Shown in pieces: positions 10,630 through 19,984 of a stretch of 64,000 bases of DNA. The notes below the pieces were generated by a model. That model made no database searches and was not told the DNA's origin. It saw only the letters and a program-made list of their open reading frames with translations. The position numbers and the translations under genes were made by a program. The stretch is from Fonsecaea monophora. Taxonomy: Eukaryota; Ascomycota; Eurotiomycetes; Chaetothyriales; Herpotrichiellaceae. Every line of letters begins with the position of its first letter. The first letter of the stretch is position 1. The stretch is from NCBI RefSeq assembly GCF_001642475.1, contig NW_019173973.1, positions 1 through 64,000 of the forward strand. Reading direction: 5' to 3'.

Positions 10630-10965
10630 GAGATACAGTCCCGACGCTAATGCAGGGCACTGCAGGGTTGAGAGATACAGTCCCGGCTCTTGAGATTCCC
10701 TTCGTAGTTTTTTTAGGTTAACAGTGGCGTTTGAACAAGAGATACAGTCCCGTCGGTCGCGCCTTTGCCGATCAAGTCCTGTGCACCTCACTCATATCCT
10801 ATCGTCTAACGCCTATCACCATCACCTACTTGCTTGTCACGTTTGTAATACTGTACCATCCCGATCAATCAGACCAGACCAGTTCAGATCGGTATGTAGG
10901 GCGCGAGGGGTCAGGCGACATGGGTACAGTCTCGTAGACGAGATACAGATACAGATACAGTCCCG
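10630..10965 (+). repeat. Dispersed GAGATACAGTCCCG repeats
   Basis: The 14-base motif GAGATACAGTCCCG occurs exactly at 10630-10643, 10672-10685 and 10739-10752, and with one change at 10952-10965. Shorter GAGATACAG copies lie at 10940-10948 and 11016-11024. All are in direct orientation with irregular spacing. Confidence 0.85.
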
Positions 10966-11141
10966 CCGGCTGTGGAGGTGTGGCGTATACCTTCTACCTT
11001 GTATGACTTAGCACCGAGATACAGAAGGTATTCCGGTTCAAGTGAGTGAGCGAGTGAGTAAGTGAGTCGGTCAAACAAGTGCAGATCACGGACGCCGCAA
11101 AATGTCAAGGGTGCCTCTCCCCTCCTCCTACTCGTTCGTAC

Positions 11142-11207
11142 ACAGACAGACAGACAGACAGGCAGAGTTGTCCTTCCACGTGGCATTCCACCCCCCCCCC
11201 CCCCCCC
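11142..11207. repeat. (ACAG)n microsatellite and poly-C run
   Basis: About five ACAG units are followed, about 30 bases on, by 17 consecutive C (11191-11207). Both lie upstream of the amidase gene. Confidence 0.9.
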
Positions 11208-11602
11208 TCTTTCAATCCCAGTAACTCCAACGCCCGCCCGCCGTGCATCCATCCCTCAAAGGTCTGTCTGTCCCTCGGGAATCCCTGACGCGAATCCAAG
11301 GCGTAATAATAGCGGCAAAATACCTCGTAAAATGGGGGTTCCTCTGTACCCATGGGAGTTGGAGGGAGGCACTTCAAGTAAGAAACTTCACGGTGGAGTT
11401 TATCCACATGAAACGCGTACCCAAGAGGGGGGGCAAGGCATGGAGGATATTATGCTGGTATACAAACGAGTACATATACTTATAGACAGTCGTCGGGTGA
11501 TCCTTTTGACATCGTGAGAAGGTCGATTTCATACAGCGAGCGGTTTGGATATTTCTTCTCGTTTCTCTCTGTTTGAAAATACTTCTCGTTACCTCGTCCA
11601 TA

Positions 11603-13077
11603 ATGATCTTCACACGAACAACGAGAGCACTGGGCCTGCTGGTATCCAGAGTCGAGTCGACCTCGTATTCACCACTCTCCAGATCCGTTACCTGCGGCCA
11701 AACGTACATCCGCACGCTGAGCACAGCGACTACGACTACCATTCCCTCATACACCGTGAACAAAGACAGGCTCTGGAACACCATCCATGACACTGCACAA
11801 TGGGGTGCCACTCCAGATGGAGGGATCCGTCGACTGGCCCTGACCGATACGGACAAAGCCGTGCGCCAGTGGTTCGTCTCCACCACCGAGTCACTGGGAT
11901 GCACCGTCAAGGTCGACCAAATGGGCAGCTTGTTCGCGACTCGCGCGGGCATCTCCACTTCCCTTGCCCCCATCGGAATTGGGAGCCACCTCGACACCCA
12001 GCCCGCCGGGGGTCGCTATGACGGGATTCTCGGCGTCCAGGCTGGCATTGAGATCCTGCGGGTGCTCGAGGAAAACGGACACCAGACATACGCACCGCTG
12101 GCCGTCATCGACTGGACAAATGAGGAAGGTGCTCGGTTCAATACCGGCATGGTCTCGTCAGGGGTCTGGTCTGGCCGGTACACCCTGGATTTTGCCCACG
12201 CCCTGCCAGCGGCCGAAGACAAGACCAAGACGATGACCTTGAAGAGTGAACTCGAGCGCATCGGCTTCCTGGGAAGTGTACCCGCGTGGCACGAGGCCAA
12301 TCCGCTGAGTGCCCATTTCGAGCTGCACATTGAACAAGGCCCAATCCTTGAGGATGAGGACAAGAAGGTAGGCGTTGTGACGGGCGTGCAGAGTATGGGG
12401 TGGCTCATCATCACCGTCCACGGGAAAAACCAGCATTCTGGCACCTGCCCCATGGACAGACGGGCCTGTGCTCTTACATCCGCCGCCCGTATGATCTCGC
12501 GTGTGGAGGAGATTGCTCTGGCTGCAAACGGCCTGTCTACCGTGGGAGTGATCAACTCGTGGCCTCAATCCCCCGCTACCGTGCCACACAAAGTTGTCTT
12601 TAGTGTTGACTTGAGCCACCACTCAACCGAAGTGCGTGAGCGTATGATTGCCGATACCTGTGCAGAGTTTGCCCGCATCGCCCAGACGAACAAGTGCACG
12701 GTTGAGATCGAAGACATCTGGAACAGCCCGGCTGTACAGTTCCATGACGATTGTATCAGCTGTGTGCGCGAGGCAGCACATAACGCAGCTGGAGAAGAGA
12801 ATGTCAGGGAGATGATGGCAGGTGCTGGTCACGACAGCGTGCACACGAGCGACAGGTGCCCAACAAGCATGGTGTTTATACCGTCAAAGGGAGGCATCTC
12901 GCATCACCCAGACGAGTATTCTTCACCAGAGCAATGGTACGTTTTGTCTGACACTTCATCCATCCTACTTTCGGGGTATACAAGCTGACAATGGTTTCAT
13001 CCAGTGCTCTTGGGGCGCAGGTCTTGCTTGAAAGTGTCCTGCGCTATGACGAGCGATTGCGGCAGGCTGCACTTTGA
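11603..13077 (+). CDS. M20 amidase: N-carbamoyl-L-amino-acid hydrolase / beta-ureidopropionase type, 2 exons
   Basis: Exons 11603-12936 and 13005-13077 give 468 residues from the first ATG; an earlier in-frame start would be a TTG. The first 50 or so residues are Arg-, Ser- and Thr-rich without acids (TRTTRALGLL...RTLSTA), suggesting a mitochondrial presequence. Metal-site motifs follow: HLDTQPAGGRYDG near residue 129 (His and Asp ligands) and DWTNEEGARF near 171 (general base Glu and metal Glu). HIEQGP and the lid-domain NQHSGTCPMDRR motif are typical of the hydantoinase/carbamoylase subfamily. These enzymes remove the carbamoyl group from N-carbamoyl amino acids in pyrimidine, purine or hydantoin breakdown. 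The second exon supplies the conserved C-terminus. The divergent Dal5-family anion transporter could supply such a substrate, which is inference. Confidence 0.88.
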
Positions 13078-13257
13078 CAGATTTGCACGAGTTGACATGG
13101 ATCATTCCTTCGAAATAAGTTGATGTTCAACGGTGCCTGGAACCCATGGAATTTGAATATTGTATTGTTTGAAGAAAAGTGAAAAACTTTGTCGTCCGAT
13201 CTCTGACCCTAGGAACCCGAATCATGAACGTCGTTTTCTTGTGAGGTGTCCTTGGTC

Positions 13258-14160
13258 TCATCTTAATCCGGAATATTGTTTTCGAGCAGTGGTACCCCAT
13301 GTTGCATGCATTGCAGGGAGTGCCTGATCGTTGGACAGTGGTGTACACATGGATTGCCAGCTTGACATGTTCGTAGCAGGTTCATCTGTTGGAGGACGAA
13401 TCATACTTTGGTTGTCCAGATTGGCTGGCGCCAGATTATCCACACCATAGAAAATGTCGCTCGTTGGAGCCTCTGGAATATTGAGAACAGCCTGTGACGG
13501 AGGTATTGTTGGCATATGTTGCCAGGAATGTTCAGATACCGGACAAGAATGTGGTGGAAACCCTGAAGATGATGAAGGATGGGCGAAAGAAGCAGAGACT
13601 TCGGGTGGCTGTGGCCATGTAGACATTTGACACGGCCAGGGTGAAGGAGCAGTAGCAGGGTCGATATAAGTAGGTTGCTGCAGCGTTGGTGTCCATGAAG
13701 TGCTAGATTCACCCGTCTGTTGACATGATTCTGCGGGCGTCCCAGTTTTGACATGACCTGCGAGATCAGTGATTAGAACCCGAAGTGCTGTTGCTGTCAC
13801 TGTAGTGAACCATAGCTTCACGTACCAATCAACCTCTGGACACGTAGAATGTTCTCAGGGGTGCCGTCTTCTCCCAATATATCAAGCGCTTCCATGACCT
13901 CCACTTTGACCACGACGCACGGGTAGCCCAGACGGACACAATTGGCACATCTGCGCAAAGGGTCCCCAACCGCAGGTCTACATCTGGCCTTGCGTTTTCG
14001 GCAGTGTCCTGGCTAAATGAGCGAGTGTCCACATTCATCACCATCATCCCAATCCCCGGAAATCTTTGCATCCGTACTCACCGCACGCGACAGATGCCCG
14101 GTAGTAGCCCAGCTTGTCCCCTTTCGACCGCGCCCGTGAGAAGTAGCCACAGTGAGACAT
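13258..14160 (-). CDS. Small Zn(2)Cys(6) transcription factor, 3 exons
   Basis: Exons 14160-14082, 14008-13826 and 13757-13258 give 762 coding bases and 253 residues. The zinc cluster is split by the first intron: Cys26-x2-Cys29-x6-Cys36-x10-Cys47-x2-Cys50-x6-Cys57, with the usual basic RKRKAR between the second and third Cys. The rest is Pro/Ser/Gln-rich, like an activation domain. There is no fungal_trans middle homology region, and the protein is far shorter than the usual 500-900 residues. It ends 180 bases from the stop of the amidase gene and converges on it, so it may regulate that gene. The N-terminal half is spread over small exons and is easily missed by automated prediction. Confidence 0.8.
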
Positions 14161-15076
14161 GATAGTTTTGCAAGCCTTGAAAATGAAAGACTGCGTGTGG
14201 CTCTTTTTTGGTTGTGTATGTATATGAACGCCTCAAGGACCGGTAATTGCCGACGTTGGAGTTGATCAGAGAGATTCTCTGGACGTACAACCAAAGATGA
14301 AATTTCCAGGGCCCTTATCACTAGAGAAACCCCGCATGCTTGACGCGGATGCCTAGTCTGGACAAGCCTGCGTTGGTAATAAGGAACCCCAGACGACACT
14401 CGCGGTGAGCAGCGTACGGTTCTGGAATCGGCGGCCACGGCGGCTAAACGTTGGGCGTTTTCTCCTCCTCTTCTACCGAGGCCAGATAGTGCTCGATAGT
14501 CACAGACCAGCCATGCAGTCAAACCTTCACGGCCAAACGCCGTTTCTCCATATGGTGCCGGATAACTGGACATGTTGCCGCCAAGTTGATCGCTGTTCTG
14601 CGAGGCACATGATGGCCTGTCACATCCTCTTTCTCGCGCTGCGCCTAGCTCTGCGATCTGGATGTCCTTTCCGCTAGAAGATGGTCGCTCCAAGTTGGTG
14701 GTGTTGAGTTGGTCGGGACTGCAGAGGGAGCGCTGTTTTAATTCGGTAAGATTCCCGACCAATGACAGGCCGATCAGATATGGATATGGACAGGCCGTTG
14801 GACTATTCCGGAAATAGCCTGACCATATCATCAAGTATACATCTTGACATGTCCTGGAGATGGACTCCTTCTCGTTTCTGTGGAACAACTATGTCGAAAG
14901 GACGAGTCAGGTAGGAGGGATATGTTGGGTAGCTGTGTTATGTTATATCTCTGGAGACGCATGGCCATAGAAACATTTTCCACTCCGGCGTGGATCGAGT
15001 TCCAAAAAAAAAAGAAGCAAACTATCGGCGTACTGAGAACGTGTCTCTTGCGCAAGGAGGAGAGAAATGTGTCTGT
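14161..15076. promoter_or_regulatory. Promoter of small zinc-cluster gene / 3' region of kinase-ankyrin gene
   Basis: This 0.9 kb stretch has no supported gene. A 291-codon minus-strand frame (14013-14888) overlaps the first exons of the zinc-cluster gene in another frame and shows no domain, so I reject it. A run of 10 A interrupted by G lies at about 15003-15015. Confidence 0.4.
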
Positions 15077-18000
15077 CTACGACTGAGACACACTCCCACC
15101 ACCCAGCCCCTCCCCAACCATGGCCGTCAAGTCCGGCACGACAGACAAAAACACGTGGTCCCCCACATCCATACTGGCCACATTTGGCATGCGCTCCCCG
15201 ACCATCCTGGCGGCCTGCGCGCCTTTGAGGACCATGACGACCTCCCCGTCCGCACTTCGATGCAGGTGCTCTGAGTCGCCGCTAAACAGGCTATCGTACA
15301 TGGCCGCCGGGGTGGTCGACAAGTCCAGCCGGTTCAGGATGCGCATCGTCCAGCTGTCCTCGCTTTCTCGACACACAAAGCCGCCGATGCTGTTGTACTT
15401 GGCGCCGTTGTCCTTGAGGAGACTGTGGATTTGCCCAAAGTCCGAATAGTGCTTCTCGACCCTTTCCTGCCATTTGGAATGCTCGGGTGTGATGCCCGCT
15501 GCGGCGAGGACGTCCTCTGCGCCAAGGGACTGGACGAGCGCAATGTCGAGCGGGGTCTCGCCTTTGCCGTTGAGCACGTTCCAGTTCAGGGGGCCTTCGG
15601 CCTCTCTGGCTATATATCGGAGTGCGTCCAAGTTGCCGCTCTCTACCGCTATATGTAGCGCCGTGGTACCGTCTTTGTTGTCCGAGGTCAGTCGCTCTAG
15701 ATGGTCGCTTTCAGGCCAGAGAGCGACAATTGCGTCCAGCACGGGCAAGGCAGTTCGTCCCCGTTGTGCGTGTGATGGTTCGAGGAAGAAGACTGCTGCG
15801 TGCAACGCGGTCAAACTCGAGCCTTCTTCTTCTCCTTCGAGAACATTCTCAAAGAGTTCGTCGCTTCCGTCTGGCACCAGAGACAGGAGGAAGAGGGTCT
15901 GGGCTTCGCTGGCCTTGTAAATTTTGCTGTCACGAATCAGCCGTCCCAGTAGAGTCGACTTGCCTCTGTCCTTTTCGTCCCGACGACAGATGAGATCGTT
16001 TGGCGATTTGTAGAGTTCTCGAGCACGGTCAAAGTAGCCGCCCAATACTGCCGACTCGAACAGGCTGATCTTCTCTCCAGCATCCGACTTTTCAGGAAGT
16101 ATCTCCCCTTTGGGTACGCCTACTGGCTCTGCAGACTTGAAACTCCACTCTTGTCGGCCATCACGGCCCGGGCGAATGGCTATTGACACCCGGATCCCGC
16201 CCTGCGATCGAGGTACCGCGGCAGGCCCGTATTCGTCCGGTCCAATGAGGAGGCTCTCTTTCTGATCACGGACGAGTTCCAAGCTGATCCGGGATGTTGG
16301 CGTGGATTTGAACTTCTGATCGAGCTTGATGAAGTAGTCAACCACTTCGGCGGGCTTGTGACCCTGGATCGAGGCTTTGAACTTGAACCCCTCATGTTCT
16401 GGGTGGTTTTGGAGTGTAGCCTTTAGCAATGGGACGAGCTGATGGACGGTCGCACGGTCTTCAAAGTCGATGGCCCGCTGCATGATCTTGGCCAGCTCCT
16501 GGATTGGAGGCTGAAGCTGGCCACGAACCACAGCCCACAGTCGCCTCATCAGGAAAGGCTGCCCGAGATGGCAACTCGCGTCGAAGCTATACCGACTGTA
16601 ACGTCCCATGCGGTGCTCGCAGGTCTTGCTGTTCTTGCTTCCTCGCGTGTAGAGGAACTCTACTGTGTCTAAACAGTGTTGAACATGCTCTTTGCCGTGG
16701 AGGCAGAGCCTCTGCCAGATGCCAGATGCCGAGTAGTCCAGCGCACACCATATAGGCAGAACCCAGAAGGACGGCTCATCGTAACGGATGACGGTGCTGA
16801 GTTCCTCGTACCGTCTGTCGTCCGGAAGCAGTGCTCGCAGAACTTGTATCATATGAAGTCGTGCTGCGTAATGTACCGGGCTGTAGAGACGGCCACCGCG
16901 GGCGATGAGAAGCTGCCTGTCAAGCTTTGTCATTGTCTCCATCTGGTCAAATGGGTCGGCCCCAAGCCGAACAAGGGCCTGGACGGCGGTGACGCTACTT
17001 GCCATCACAGCAGACAAGAGCGGCGTTGCATAAGAAACAGCATCCTGCAGGTCAATACATCCAGGTCGGCTCCGCGACAGCCAGCACCGCGCCTCGAGGT
17101 CGGCGCCAGCATCTTTCAATTTTTTTGCAACCTCGCTGACCTTCTCGTCGGGGAACATGGACAGTAGGTGAAGGGCCGTCGTCCCATCTGCCTGCAAGGG
17201 CACCTTGACGTCCGCACCGGCGGCAATGCAGAGCATCACCGGTTCCACATTTCCAGCGTAGCATGCCTCCAGCAGCAGCGTCCGGCCGTTGACCATCGGC
17301 TCGTTCAACTGTTTTCCCAGAGACGGCAGGGCCTGTTTCAGCATGTCGTTCTTACCGAACAAAATGGCGTGCTGGCTAAACATCCAATGGTCAGACGATC
17401 CAAGCTCCAGCTCGCCAAAGACTTGCATAAGGTCCGCCCCAGCTTCCATGAGCAAGCCCAGCATGAGGCTGGACCATGTGTTGCGGTAAACAACTCTGCT
17501 TGTTCGCACCGTGTCCTCATACTTGGCCGCATCGAGCTTCCGAAGACGGTGCTTTGCTAGGCTCTCGCCCTGTTCTTTCCCACGCACTATCAATTCCTGG
17601 AGCCACTCGATCTCGGTGTCTCGGCTGAGATCATCGAGTTGGAGTTCGAGACCTTCCACGACCATCCCGACGGAAGCTCGTGCCAGTGAATGACCCATCT
17701 GCGCTGCTTGCAGCAAGAAATTCGATGCCTTCCGGAGGTCTTCGTCGTGTGCCAGAGGGCTGATTTGGTGTCTACCCACGGCTAAGCCCGCGAACTCGTA
17801 GGCTGCTATTGCCCTGCGGGAGTCATCTTGGGATTTCTTGTCCGACGCAACTGTCTCAAGTTCTTGTAAGACGGCGGAGAATACCCTCGACGGCAGGTTT
17901 CGAAGCCTCTTGAACGATGTGACATGCTGGGGGGGTTAGAGAGAAAGGAGAACATGTGGTGAAAGCAGACATACCGAGATCACAGCGTCATGGGTGTAAG

Positions 18001-19516
18001 TTCGTACAACTTGCTCGTCTGACTGGCGCAGACGTACCATAGATTCTAGTCTGTTGAAAAAGCTGGCGTTCTCTAAGGCGTCGTCTGTGCCTCGCTGTGA
18101 GGAAGAGCCTTCGGCATCGCTCGGGTCTGGAAGAAGTTCCTGTTCGTCCGGGAAAGATCTTTCTGATGCGCTATCTGAGAGAGACTCTCTTCGCTTCCCT
18201 TCACTTGTGCCGGTGGGTTCAGCCACAGCATTGTCTGTGACCCTCCACATATCAGACTCGGCTTCCCTCATCTTCATCTCAATAGCGTCATCTATCTCCG
18301 AGGCAGGGTCAATTCCTACAAGAGTTCAGTCATCGTCCACTCGCTGTAAAGTGGGTAAGGCGCAGGAGGACGAACACTTACTGGGATTCGCAATGACATT
18401 CTCCTCCAGCGACGTCAGCGAAGACAAATCCCGAGTCTTCTCACGGAGCTCCATGGCGACTACCAGGTGCAGCAAGAGCCTCAGAATCTTGAGAATGTCC
18501 AATGCGCCGGAGGTGCACTCTACAAAGGGCACCTGTGTTGAAAGTGCATAGGTCAGTGTGATTCGTTTCAAATGCATGGTGTGTTCTGTCTCGCCGGCAG
18601 GCATTGTATTCTCGGCCATCACAGCAAAGTCGGCCATAGCATCGCCGAGGTCGCCGCTGGTCTTTAACTCATCGAGGCGGCGACCTCCTGAGTCACTCTT
18701 GGCCAAATATTCAAGGATATCAGGTCTGATCCTCGTGATCAGGACCGCAAGGATTAGCCCAAAAGCATATACGTCGGACCGCACAAGCTGCTGCGCGGTG
18801 CATTCTCGAATAGCCCATGGGCTTTGCCAGAGCTCGGTCCCAGGTGCAATGGGATAAGTCGAGCCGCGAGGGAGATCGCTCAGCAAGACCGATGAGCTAA
18901 AGTCTGACAGCTTTGCTACTGGCTTTCCGTGGCGGTCCAAGCAAAGCAGAATGTTTGCTGGTTTCATGTCGCAATGCACGACTCCTGCGTCATGGAGAGC
19001 CCGTAGACCTTCCGCGACCCCTATGGCGAGTGCGAGCTGTTCTGTTAACGTGGCCGGTTTACCACGCAGGAAGGATTCGAGATCGCCATGTTCGGCGTAT
19101 TCGAGCACAAAGACAGGTAGAATTCGCTCTTTCGGGGCATTGGTGACTTCCCACGCCAAACCCAATAGCTCAATGATGTTTGCATGCTTCCGTATCGAGT
19201 CGCTCCTTAGGATCGCAAGCTCTGTGGCCATAGAACGCATGTCAAGAGCGGCTTTGGGGCTGCGAATGATGTACTTGTTGCGTCCCAAATAGAGGAGCGG
19301 GTCGGAATTGAGGTTTCGCGAGTCCACGCACCGCCGCAGACGATTGGGAGGCACAGCGATGGCATTGAAACTGCCACCAATACCCAAGGCCTCTTCTTGA
19401 GGAAATGATGTTTTCTCAATGCAGATTTTGGAAAGCAGTTCCTCCTCCGCACTTGGATTGTCGGGCATCCCGGCGATGCTGGCTGTCAACAGGGCGAGAA
19501 GGTCGTAGCTGGCCAT
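15077..19516 (-). CDS. Kinase-ankyrin repeat fusion protein, 3 exons
   Basis: Exons 19516-18382, 18315-17975 and 17926-15077 give 1441 residues. Residues about 60-400 are a protein-kinase-like domain with a glycine-rich LGIGGSF, catalytic-loop HCDMKPAN near 180 and a DFS in place of DFG near 204. The position expected for the ATP-binding Lys appears as Arg (YIIRSPK), and SPW replaces the usual APE-type motif. An acidic Ser-rich linker and a Sel1-like segment (ASNFLLQAAQMGHSLARAS) follow. Then come scattered ankyrin repeats from about residue 700 on (NGRTLLLEACYAGN, DGTTALHLL, DGTTALHIAVESGN, KGETPLDIAL). Such kinase-ankyrin proteins are recurrent in ascomycete het-type gene families. The HeLo-pseudokinase gene starts 468 bp away on the other strand. 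Kinase activity is uncertain: the catalytic Asp, Lys and Asn are present but the Mg-binding motif is altered. Confidence 0.85.
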
Positions 19517-19984
19517 CTTGTTTGTCGCCGTGTTGAGATCCACGGTGCAAACGGAGACAACAATGATTTGAGCCGATCTAAATATCAAGAGAGTTCCAGA
19601 GAGTTAAAATGCTGTGTCCCAAGAGGAAATACTATGAGAACCGCCACTCCAAGCGTGACCATGACCGTCATTAACCGCAGGAGCACAGCTGACATGTCGC
19701 CGAGACTGGAACAAGGACGCATGGAACTATTGTAGAGGATGCTATTTGTCAGTCAAGACTTTTTCTCGTGTTGATGAGGGCGCAGCCCGACGCTGCAGGA
19801 CCCTGCGTGGTCTGGACACGAGGCAACCAAGCACTGCCCCGGCTGGGCAAGTATTTGGCCTTTGCAGCATGTGCTCCAAAAGCAGTCTCCTGCCCACTTC
19901 CACATGCTGGATCCCATCTTCTCGGCTGGGGCTCGAAGGGAACTTGTTTGTCAATCGACCAGTTGCTCTTCGTGAACCGCGACC
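19517..19984. promoter_or_regulatory. Bidirectional promoter of kinase-ankyrin and HeLo-pseudokinase genes
   Basis: This 468 bp gap separates two divergent ATGs. Both genes encode kinase-like folds, and a shared promoter would allow co-expression. Short frames inside it have no recognisable content. Confidence 0.5.

Larger units (their letters stand above)
9947..11602. promoter_or_regulatory. Divergent 1.66 kb promoter region rich in simple repeats
   Basis: The Dal5-like transporter (minus) and the amidase (plus) are transcribed away from this region. No gene is supported. It holds a perfect TACCTAGGTA palindrome (10523-10532), a set of GAGATACAGTCCCG repeats (10630-10965), a GAGT/GTGAGTGA-type stretch (11041-11070), five tandem ACAG units (about 11142-11160) and a run of 17 C (11191-11207). 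TATA-like alternation occurs at 10073-10083. The proline-rich frames here come from the simple repeats. Confidence 0.5.

Noticed and set aside
14013..14888. 291-codon minus-strand frame
   Set aside because: No domain, overlaps the zinc-cluster exons in another frame, and the in-frame spliced model explains the region better.
15940..15980. Walker-A-like RGKSTLLGRLI in the ankyrin part of the kinase-ankyrin protein
   Set aside because: It lies inside an ankyrin-type repeat, lacks the GxxxxGK spacing and has no NACHT or NB-ARC context, so this is not an NLR NTPase.
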